From Brugia malayi (taxonomy: Eukaryota > Nematoda > Chromadorea > Rhabditida > Onchocercidae): a stretch of 64,000 nucleotides of DNA. A model generated the notes under the pieces. It was not told where the DNA came from and ran no database searches. It saw nothing but the letters and a program-made list of their open reading frames with translations. The position numbers and the translations under genes are program-made. Where the stretch lies: positions 14,246,221 to 14,310,220 of the forward strand of contig NW_025062479.1 of assembly GCF_000002995.4 (NCBI RefSeq), given 5' to 3'. Shown here one piece after another: positions 54,861 through 64,000 of this stretch (positions are counted from its first letter, which is position 1; each line of letters begins with the position of its first letter).

Positions 54861-56930
54861 TTAAAGCTTAGAACTGGTTATGTGATTAGGTTTACTTTCT
54901 TCTAACAATCTTACATCATCGTAGGTTTCATCATGCAAAAAACCTTGTTCGATTTCCACTAGGGAATGACCTTCATCGATACCACGCTCAATAATGTATT
55001 CCTTCATTAGCTTATTTTTGAGGTAAGCAGCGACTTTATCCGGATTTCGTAGTTCTTTGATTTCTAGTGGTTTCTTGGCAAATATCAACTGATATTCTTT
55101 GCTTGTCATTCCCTTGATATACTCCATCTGTAATAAGCAGTTATTTAATGCGTTAATTATTATAGAATATTTTTTGTGATTAGTTTTGTTTTGACTAAGA
55201 CGAGTTTGACATGAAGATCAAACTTTTCCGAATATTTCATACTTGAAACTAGTAATGATAAGAAACTGTCGAAGTCTCAATATGCCAACGTCAACTTGGT
55301 AAAGTGAAATTAAGATCCAGTGTATGTACTGACTATCCAAACCTTAATAATTCTGCATATAATCAAAAATCCATCCTTGCGTATCTTTCTTTTAAAAAAA
55401 GAATTTTTTTCTTCCAATTCAATGAGCCTATTATAAAAGACAACTCTGAAATCCAAAATTTAGCCAATTTTCTCCGGCAAATCTTACTCTAATATCCTCA
55501 AATCCAGCGGGTTCCAGTTCGAAAATATACCGAATTGGATCAAATTGTCGTCGCCTAATTAACTTTCCTTTTTCCAGCAATTCAAGCCTTAAATTAAACG
55601 ACGACTGCATTATCTTCTTCATGAATAATAAAAACTGGACAGCTAATTTAATTGAAAACTTTCATGATATCATTCCTTACAAGTATAAAAAGATATTAAA
55701 AACAAACTTTTTCAAATCCATGCCACATAAGAAGATACCACCGGGTTTCAGCACCCTAATTATCTCAGTTAGTGTTGCTGGCAAATCAGATGCCCAAAAG
55801 TATGGTGAATGAACATGAAATATTTTGTCGAAAAAATCATTGTTGAATGGCAAAAGTTTTGCATCGGACACCTAATTAAAGCAAAGAAAAATAAATGTTC
55901 TCATGGATAAAGTACACTGTAGCAAATACCAAATGAAAATAGAATAGTAAAAAATCATTCTGAGGAAAAATTACTTGCTTCATTAAAAACAATCCGTTTA
56001 TCTTCCAATGCATTCTTAGGAAAACGTCCTCGAACCGCTCCAAATAATGATGTCCATCTATCTACAGTGTATATTGTTCCTTTGCCTTCTTTCACACGCT
56101 TGTAAGAGCGCAAAACACCTGAGATTACCTGATGAAATTGAAATACTTTGAAATTCATTAACAGAATTGGTAAATATTACAAATCCTCATAAAGAATCTT
56201 TTATATTCTAGTGACTTACACGCAGTAGTGAAAATGATGCAAAAAATGAGTTAATAACACAAAAATACACGGAAATATTTTTACTAGCTATGAAAAATGA
56301 ATGAAAGAAATTTTCTTTTTCATCTTCGAAAAAGACGGAAGAAAAATTCAATAGGCTGAGTGTCATTTTAATTATGCTGAAACAAACCATCGCCAAACCC
56401 AATTCCAAGCTCTAGGACTTCATCATTAGGTGATATATTCAATGCGTCAACAACAGCATTCAATAGGAAAGGTGATTTCCAAGCCAATAATCCTGACATG
56501 TATAATCCATCAGCTGCGTCATTCGGAGTTGTTAACTGTGAAAAAATAATAATATCACTAAAGTAATGACTGAATATTGTTCATATATTTTATTATATAG
56601 CTCTGTTTTGATAATCTCAGTGAGCGAAGTTTCTAGACTAAATATACTTTATAGTGGAGTAATCGAATAATTGATATATATATATTCACATTATATATCT
56701 GTAAATGGTTTCACAGAGCATGCTATTATATGCCGAAGTAATACTACTTTCACTATTCATAATCTAACATCATTTAAATACAGACTAATCTGACTGTAAG
56801 ATGTTACAAAGGTGATATCTAATGCAAGGTAGAAAGTAAAAATTAACTCCAACGTCCTATAACATACTGTATGTACAATTCATTTTACCTTGTGACGGAA
56901 AAGTCGAATAATTTTTGTAATGGACGGCAT
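54861..56930 (-). CDS. Class I SAM-dependent methyltransferase, substrate unknown
   Basis: Exons: 56930-56889, 56535-56388, 56118-55979, 55871-55708, 55587-55488, 55127-54861, exactly 287 codons (286 aa). The Rossmann core is clear: motif I LELGIGFGDG (about residues 55-64), an acidic strand end TIYTVDRW, VSDAKLLPF followed by FDKIFHVHSPYFW, and the post-motif LKPGGIFLCG. This is the Methyltransf_11 pattern used on small molecules, lipids and proteins; nothing here fixes the substrate. The unusual 89-codon last exon encodes a charged, helical-looking C-terminal extension. The third intron appears to use a GCAAGT donor. First gene of the minus-strand cluster, with an acceptor TTTTGCAG at 56966-56967 upstream of the ATG. 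Confidence 0.85.
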
Positions 56931-58668
56931 AGTTGTAATAATTTACTTCATATTTATTCTTGAATCTGCAAAATTCTTTCCCAATAAGTGAATAAAAGTG
57001 CGAATGTTGAAAAATGACTAATAAGAATAATGAAATCAAGAAAACTTAAAATCTCCAATTAATTGCATACGATTCACAAAACTAGGTTATTCTCAATTAA
57101 TTCATTCAGTTTAATATTGTGTAATATGGAATAATAGAACTAGCTATTCGAATACAACGCATATCATCGACCCTTCCGTAATGAAAGTAGAACTAAATAA
57201 ATAAATGTTGCAAAAAATATGTCCCTGTTTTATTTTTATTGGAAATTTATTGAAATCTAAAAACGGAAATACAATAACACATACATAATTAACTACATAA
57301 TTAATAAAGAAGTACGTATAACTTCTCAATCACAAAAATGTGTGTTCATAATTAGCAAAAACGCTGATGTTTATATGCATGCAACGGTTTCCACTTATTA
57401 TAACAAACAAAAGAAATAACTCAATGTTTTATCTATAAAACCTTTCGCATCATTATATATGTGTTAAATACTTGCTAAGTCACACGTAGTAACACTTTTA
57501 ACTGTAACGTACGCATCAAAATCCTTTCCTTCCCTCTTTCACTGGTACTGTCTCTTCCTCTCTCAGAAGTCTTTATCATTCTTTGCTATCTACTCCATTT
57601 CAATGCTATTTCTATCTCATTTCTTCTCTCTCCCTCCCTCTCGTAATATTTTGATTTGAAATAATTCAAAATTTCTTAATTTGAAATTTTTTCACAGTGA
57701 TACCTCATTATCCTTATCTTTTTCACTATTAATTTATTAAAATATTTCACCCTCAATCTTCAACCATAATATTTTTCCCATTCTATCATTTCTCATCGTA
57801 CTCTCTCATTTCTGTACTCTTTTCTAAATGAATCAAATTATTGTTGCGAATAAATCTTTACATTCGGTAGCAATAGCCTTTGATGTTATTAGTCACGAGC
57901 TTTTTGACGTTGGGTTGTGCTAACTTTTCATTTTCTGGGGAACTTTTATTGCTAGGAATAATCAAAATTAAAACTGAGAATTCTAAACTATTTAACATTT
58001 ATTATATTGGAAAATTGTCTGTTAATGTATTTTCATATTTTCATTCTAATTTAGTTAGTTTATGTGAGGTGAATAAATTTGAAAGTGATGATTTTTGAAA
58101 TTGAAATAAGTAATCATTAATAAAATTATGGTTTAAGATTGATTGTTTTTTTTTATCTTTGATCAACTTTTTTCCTTATATATTTTGAGGTGTTAAAAGT
58201 CATTGCTAGTTATCTTTTTTTTACTGGATATTTTGATGTATTTTGTGTATGCAATAGCAAACAGTTCTCTCTTCACTTTTTCAGATTAAAATTTAAATTT
58301 AATTAAAACGAGTTTAATTATACGCTAGGGAAGGTATTTGCAAATGATCGTCGGTTATTGTAATAATACACTTCTTGGCCTCCACATCACTGGTCATGAA
58401 ATATTAGCACTAACTAACTTAGTAATTAAGTGGTATGTTTTCTCTGTCTCACCTTTTAATTTTTTTTTTTTTTTAAATTATATTTGCATTGTTAATTCTT
58501 TCGTAGTTATTGCTGCGTACATGTTTCGTGTTTGTATGGTCCGGCTTGTTTTGTCCATTAATATGAAGTATTTCAGGATGGATAAGATTTTGCAGGTGCT
58601 TTAATAACAGTGAAAAATGTCAGTTGGAAGGATAAAAATTGTTAATTGAATGTCAAGAAAAAAGAAAA
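56931..58668. promoter_or_regulatory. Divergent intergenic region, probable bidirectional promoter
   Basis: 1.7 kb separating the minus-strand five-gene cluster from the plus-strand RSF1 gene. It has a CT-rich belt at about 57520-57640 with TCTCTTCCTCTCTC-like pieces, and more unique sequence than the left-hand desert. Open frames near 57880-58098 and 58338-58604 lack splice links and family signals. It must hold the promoter of the cluster and of RSF1 unless these have distant leaders. Confidence 0.55.
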
Positions 58669-58675
58669 ATGGATG
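58608..58675 (+). promoter_or_regulatory. RSF1 leader with two short upstream ORFs
   Basis: After acceptor-like TTTTGCAG (58594-58595) there are two ATGs before the main one. The first frame (ATG TCA GTT) is ten codons and stops at about 58650. The second (ATG TCA AGA) is eight codons and its TGA (58673-58675) overlaps the start of the main frame, whose ATG is at 58669. This would reduce RSF1 translation or couple it by reinitiation, if this leader is used. Confidence 0.45.
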
Positions 58676-61600
58676 AAAGCGAGGAAATTGATTTCAACAG
58701 TAAATCTAAAATTTTCGTCGAAAATAAACGAAGTGATTGCTTCGATACTGGCGAGGAACTTGAAAAGGATTTGAGGAAAACAGCTGGAGATAATGGCGAT
58801 GTTCGTTTTTTTTGCCTTTTCTCTAACCTAAATAAACTTAGTGGTAGTAAATTCTGTATTTTCTATTATTGTTTAAATTATGTCGTGATCACTGGGAAAT
58901 AAAGAATTATTTTAATTAAAGCTTTTCCCAGCATTTTCACGTTATTATTAAGATTTACACATAAGATAGGATACGAAAAAAATGTGTGATATGTTGCCAA
59001 CATTTGGTATAACGTTGTCGAATGTAGTCGGTAATTTGCATCAGACATAAGGTAAAATAATATTTTCATTTTATTCGTAAAAATGTAAAATATAGTGTGA
59101 TCTACAGTGCGAAAAGCGTGAATCGCCGAAACAAGAATTGGATGCTCACATTCGTCAGCATGCAATACAAAAGCTTTACAACGACCCTTCGTTTGCTGTC
59201 ATTTGTAGTTTTTTCAACAAGTTCGCTGTCTTCCTGGGTTTAAAACCTCAGTGCTTCGCCAAAATGGAAAACATGTTTACCAGTTTTCACGTTACAGGCA
59301 AAGGTTATTTCTTACATTTTTCCCGCATTTTTGCTTACTTGAATGATCAGCTAATAATGCTCGACATGGAACAATATGTTGCATAATATTATTTGTCATA
59401 TGCATACTTTGACGAACCATACTTGCGTTCATATAAATAGCATTAACGTCATGCAAGAGATGCTTGTTAAAAGATTACTCAGAACAAATTCGAAGAATCA
59501 AAGATGTTTCCAGCGAGCAGTAATACTCATTAATGTTGTCTGCTGTGTTATGACATTATTAAGAAATCATTAACTTTGGTTACTTGGAAATATTTTTAGT
59601 CGATCGGGATTTGATCGATTTACACCTAATGTTGATGCGAAAATTAACGTTTAAATCAGCGAGATTGGAAGTGTGGGAGAAATATCTTTTGAAATTCTGT
59701 TCTCTTGTTCCATCGCTAGAAACGGAGTACTTGCAACTAGAACGATACGGCTATTTGCACACAACTGCAGCTACGAAGCTTGCTATTCTCAAAGCCTTAT
59801 GTGAAAGTCAATTCGACTTTAATGTAAAATTTAAAGAAAGTGTAAGTTATTCATGCAGATAGAGGGTATATACTCAATTATAACCTGCATATTTCTTTGA
59901 TTTTTCATATTTGTTGGGTTTAACGACTCCATCTTGTTGTTTTTCAGCTATTAAATTCTTGTGCAGCAAGTGATTTGCGCCTTTTACCTATCGGCTATGA
60001 CAGAGAAGGCCTTGCTTATCTGTATCAGCAGGATGCTGATTTAGTTATTCGTATATATTCGGCGGAACAGGATGATCATTCGGGTGGCTCGTGGAATCTT
60101 GTTGCCAAGTTAGTTTGTTTCAAGTCATTTAGAATTTCTGTTATCAAATTTATCAATTTGATTTTTTGCGATTATAGAGAGTATAATCAAAAACTTTCTG
60201 AACATCCTAGACTGAAATGTTGTGTAAAATTTGTCATTAGCAGAACCACTCCATTTAATTGCCATTCTGAATTTAGAGAACTACATACAGTTTTTTTTTT
60301 TTTTCCGGATTCTCGAAAAATACTTTTTTTTTTTTTCTACTTTAAACCGCACATTTTCTCTCTGCAAACGTTCGGGGTAGTATCTTATGAATCAAATTTT
60401 TATCGTTAGAGAGAACACATCTGAATTACAGTTATGATTTGTCGAACTTTATTGAACTACTTCATGGTTTTTAAGGTGTAAAGAAGAGCTAGAAAATTTG
60501 GTTATGGAATTAAAAAATACACTTGCCTCAAAATATCTGTCCAATTTGCTAAAACAACATGAAGGTTTGTAATTTGTCGCTGTTGAAAATTTCATAGATA
60601 TGCAGTTGTGTTTTATATATATAATTTATTATACCATATTAAAGACGTGCAATTAAGTATATATTAGATCATTAAATATTACAGGATTTGGCTTTTTGTC
60701 AGAAATGGAAATTTTTGGTCCTTAGAATTCAGATTGTTTTTGCAATAAAAGCTTTATTTTGAGCATAGATTTTTTAGATTCATCATCAACTCCGGCTGTA
60801 ACTGAGGCAGACGAACAGACTAATGTTTTATCTATATTTTCAACAAAAAGAGGTGCTTTACTAGACACTTATCAGGACGAATCTGCAGTCAAGGTACACA
60901 AAAATACCTGTTTCATCTTCTGTTAATTATTTCATATGTGAATTAAGTTGATATTTTTTTTTTCATATGTGAATTAAGTTGATTTTATAGAAAAAAGTGG
61001 TGAAGCCAAGTCAAAGGAAAAAAGTAGCTGTTGAAGAAGAATCAAAAAAAGAAAATAGTGCGCCACCAGTAGAAATCATAGAAGACATACCCGACGAAGT
61101 GAAACCATTTGTATGTTTACTTTTTGTTTGAATTTTGAATGCCTTTCATTTTGATGTGTCAAAGATGTGGTTCTGTACTACTGGTTTGTAATGAATATCT
61201 GATTTTAAACTTTAAAAATTTGTATTTTTAGCTCGATCGTCGAGTATTACCGCGCAGAAGTGCCCGCAGTGCTGCAATAAATCAATTGAAGGAGTTAACT
61301 GCTCCGCTGAAACCTCAGAGCGGGAGAAGGAAAAATCAGCAAAACAAGAAACAAATGGAAGTAGAAAATACAAAACAACTGAAAATCCTTGATAAAAATG
61401 TAATTTAGATTGACTCTTTAAAAAACATTTTTTTTTTTCGTTAATAGAATATGTTATCTGGAGGTAATGAAACTAATATTTCAGGATGATCAGGATGAGA
61501 GCGAAGATAATGACGAAAATGAAAAGGATGACAATGATGGCGATGATTTCATATTAGCAGAAACATCCACCTCTTCTGATGATGAATTCATGCCGCTTTC

Positions 61601-63584
61601 CGAACTGAAAAAGAGGAACCAAAAGTAATTTTATTTAAGCTCACGCTTGGATGTAATCTTTTGATTTATTAATTGCTACAAAGATCATATGGTAAAAATG
61701 GTACTACAACCAACTTGCAGCTCAAGACGTCGTCGGGGAAGAAAAGCAGTTGTGGAAAAAGATCCCTTTGAAATAGTAGAATCGGAAGAAGATGAAGATA
61801 GTGATGATGATCAAGAAAAGAAAGCCAAGAAAGAGCGGAAAAAAGCTACGGAAGAAACACTCTGCATGAAATGCAGTAAAAGCTCAAACCCAGAAGTGGT
61901 ATTGTTTTCGATCTGTTTTTGTCTTTTATTCGTAGAATGTGCAGATGAATTAAGGAGTTTTTAAGAAATACTGACCCATAATTGAAGCCTTTTATAAATC
62001 TGAGATATTCAACCGGAATGTTTCATTTTATTTGAATACAGGAGCATGTTAATAGCTAACAAAACATGAGAAGAAACATTTTTAGAATTGTTAGTATAGC
62101 TAAAAGAATAATGGATTATTTAAGAGATTAAAGAAAAGATTCGATGTGTGGTATCATAGGTTCCCTTTAGTCACTTTGTAATTTGCATCACTGAAAGTCA
62201 AATGATGTTATGAAATCGTGCATTTTAAACACCTTCTAGTTGTTGCTATGTGATTTATGCGATGAAGCTTGGCATACCTGGTGCCTACATCCAATATTAT
62301 GGTATGTACCAGACGATGACTGGTTCTGTCCAAATTGTCAGCAGGCGATGCTAATTGAAAAATTTTCTAAAGTACTTGCTGTACTTGCTGAGCAAGTGAA
62401 GCGCAAAGCTGCTGAAGACAAAAAGTTGCTTTTTTTCATTTTTTTTTTTTTTAAACTCTTTTTTGCTTTCTTTTTTTTTTTTTTTCTTTTTGAAAATTTC
62501 ATGGAGAGAAAAGTTAGAATAAGACGGTACAGTAAACCAGTGTTGATTATTAGCTAGAATCCTTAGTATCATTGTTTTGACTTAGGAAAGAAGCAGCTGC
62601 AGAGAGATTGAAACGCGAGATGGAGTATATTGGGGCATCTTTAAATAACATCATTGATACGGTAAACTTTTATTTTTTTCCCATTTTATAAACATATCAT
62701 TTATACGATTTATGCGCAGATAAATTCCTTTAAATTTTGAAGTAGAAGTTTTGTTTAAAGTTTTTTTGGTTATTGGTTGCTTTTGTTTTAGTAAGCGAAT
62801 TAGTCTTTAACGTATAATACACAACAAGCAGTGGTCTTAAGTCACTGTGGGATCTGAAATGATGGAATTGATGAAGTCTTGAAATGCAGTTATCCAAGTG
62901 CGCAAGGTTATTATTATTATAAATTGAATATATTAACTTCCAGGTAAGAGATGCGAAAATGGAAAGTTCTGAATCATCGGAAGAATCAGGCGAAGATGAT
63001 GGTGAACGAAAATCAAAAAAGAAAGCAATTCGGTAAGTTTACATATCAGTTCTTTTCTTTTTTACAACTTATGTTTATTCTTTAGGCGTCTTGGTGTCTA
63101 TCCACAGAAACCGATTATTCCGATTGCACTTTCACGATCAAGACGCCAAGTTGCTAAAGTTGATTATAAATTTGGTGCATACGATGAATTAATCCAGGTA
63201 TATAAGAGATTTTTTTTTCCTTTGCTTTCTAGTTGATTTCAGTGCTAATATGTGTCGCTATTAGGGACAATGAATATTTCAAAACATTTTGAGTGAAAAA
63301 AAAAAGATATCTCTTTTGTAGGAGGCGGTGAAAAATATAGATGAATCGGCAGCAAGGCAAATGAGTCCAGGCATGTCTTCATTTTCCTTTTTATTGTAAT
63401 GAAGTTCGAGTTTTATTTGATGGCTTAAAAATGTATATGTAAATTTATAGGTAATATACGACCAAAAGGTGGAGCTGGACGGGGTAAAGATATGTCAAAC
63501 ATCATAAATGCTGAAAATAAGCGGATCCCAACAAATGTGGAGGATAGTTATCACAATGATGGCCTCGAAGGGTTCGAGTTTTGA
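58669..63584 (+). CDS. RSF1: RSF1-like chromatin-remodelling subunit with PHD finger
   Basis: Histone-binding subunit that partners an ISWI ATPase to space nucleosomes. Exons: 58669-58800, 59108-59303, 59600-59841, 59948-60108, 60476-60564, 60778-60893, 60991-61110, 61232-61399, 61485-61624, 61721-61898, 62240-62424, 62586-62661, 62944-63032, 63086-63197, 63322-63370, 63451-63584, exactly 729 codons (728 aa; human about 1440). The N-terminal DDT/WHIM-like region includes [46 protein letters not shown] and [11 protein letters not shown] Lys/Glu-rich acidic middle follows. The C4HC3 PHD finger (about residues 503-548) has [19 protein letters not shown] and DDDWFCPNC. The tail has [10 protein letters not shown] and GRGKDMS, both RSF1 hallmarks. 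Most of the long vertebrate middle is missing. One intron seems to have a GC donor, and the 3' end may be alternative. Confidence 0.93.
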
Positions 63585-63643
63585 ATTGATTAAAAAGATT
63601 TAAACATCAGATTTAGATCTCATACCTGGATGGTTATCAGTCA

Positions 63644-63649
63644 AATAAA
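63644..63649 (+). terminator. Candidate poly(A) signal of the short RSF1 form
   Basis: AATAAA 60 bases after the stop at 63584, supporting that stop as a real 3' end. Confidence 0.45.
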
Positions 63650-63814
63650 TTTTACAGTTGTTCCGCTTCCTTTGCGAATTTGTATGACGAAATGATGATG
63701 GGAAGGCTTTGTTTACTAATACTGATAGTAATGGATTTTCTAATGTGAAGGGATGATCTTTGACGAAAATGATATGGGAGATAAAGTTTGCTTTTTATTA
63801 TATAAATTTTATTA

Positions 63815-63933
63815 AAGCCATTTGAGAATGCAATCAAAAATTGGAAAACCAACCAAAAGTCGTCATCGATTGAATGATCTAAATGTTGATGAAATAACTG
63901 AATCGGATACTGACGAATATCAAGGGAGCGAGT
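63815..63933 (+). other. Possible further RSF1 exon near the right edge
   Basis: After an ATTAAAG acceptor, an open frame includes SRHRLNDLNVDEITESDTDE and reaches a strong donor (GCGA then GTAAGA). Human RSF1 has RRRLNDLDSDSNLDEEESED just after its GRGKDIS segment, the same order as here. Exon 16 could reach it by splicing at about 63571 (GAAGG then GTTCGA), perhaps through a small exon beginning near 63658. The joining path is not certain and the gene would then run off the window. Confidence 0.5.
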
Positions 63934-64000
63934 AAGAATTTTCATGCATATTTGTTTGATCTTATATGTACGGAATACCATGAGAATGTCTTTTTTTTTG

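Noticed and set aside
57880..58604. Two plus-strand open frames upstream of RSF1
   Set aside because: No family signal, poor starts, and they do not splice in phase to the RSF1 exons. They are probably spacer or leader.
58878..59165. Minus-strand open frame of 95 codons
   Set aside because: Antisense to RSF1 intron 1 and exon 2; no family and no splice context.
63652..63981. Minus-strand open frame of 109 codons at the right edge
   Set aside because: It is the antisense of the RSF1-like segment on the plus strand, which has better composition, splice sites and homology.

Overview
The window looks like nuclear DNA of a nematode, most likely a spirurid or filarial-type worm. It is very AT-rich, with long A and T tracts. 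Genes are cut into many short exons, with introns ending in TTTCAG, TTTTAG or TTGCAG, and several start codons sit 1 to about 40 bases after an acceptor-like site with no exon before it, as expected for spliced-leader trans-splicing. The clade is an inference from these features; no species-specific sequence was recognised. All gene models were built by hand from splice sites, reading phase and family motifs, so exon edges are good to about one base. Every full model below adds up to a whole number of codons.

Left part (1-13.8 kb, minus strand): one large gene for a C2H2-type zinc-finger protein. About twelve exons run from about 13.7 kb down to a stop at 321. The five finger modules are near the N terminus, followed by a long acidic and Ser/Gly/Asn-rich tail. 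The last intron is nearly 7 kb and holds one orphan candidate exon.

Middle (13.8-38.2 kb): a gene-poor, very AT-rich stretch lying upstream of the zinc-finger gene. It holds microsatellites (a 164-base GT tract, a roughly 550-base ATT array), a degenerate minisatellite, a perfect 13-base hairpin, and several short islands of higher GC and higher complexity that look like cis-regulatory DNA rather than exons.

Right part (38.2-64 kb): compact and gene-dense, with an abrupt change of composition. Five genes lie head to tail on the minus strand. In transcription order they are a class I SAM methyltransferase, mitochondrial methionyl-tRNA synthetase (MARS2), Ku80 (XRCC5), the EF-hand PP2A regulatory subunit PPP2R3C, and the ribosome-biogenesis factor RRS1. 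Gaps are about 580, 230, 980 and 925 bases and each start has an acceptor-like site just upstream, so this is a candidate operon of housekeeping genes (translation, ribosome assembly, DNA end joining, phosphatase control). A 1.7 kb spacer separates it from a divergent plus-strand gene for an RSF1-type chromatin-remodelling subunit (DDT/WHIM-like region plus PHD finger), which may continue beyond the right edge.

Notable details: three introns appear to use GC-AG splicing, forced by reading phase and family alignment. Three genes carry short upstream ORFs that end at or next to the main start codon. No unmistakably new enzyme system was found. The most unusual items are the operon-like cluster, the GC-AG introns, the uORF arrangement and the regulatory-like islands in the desert.
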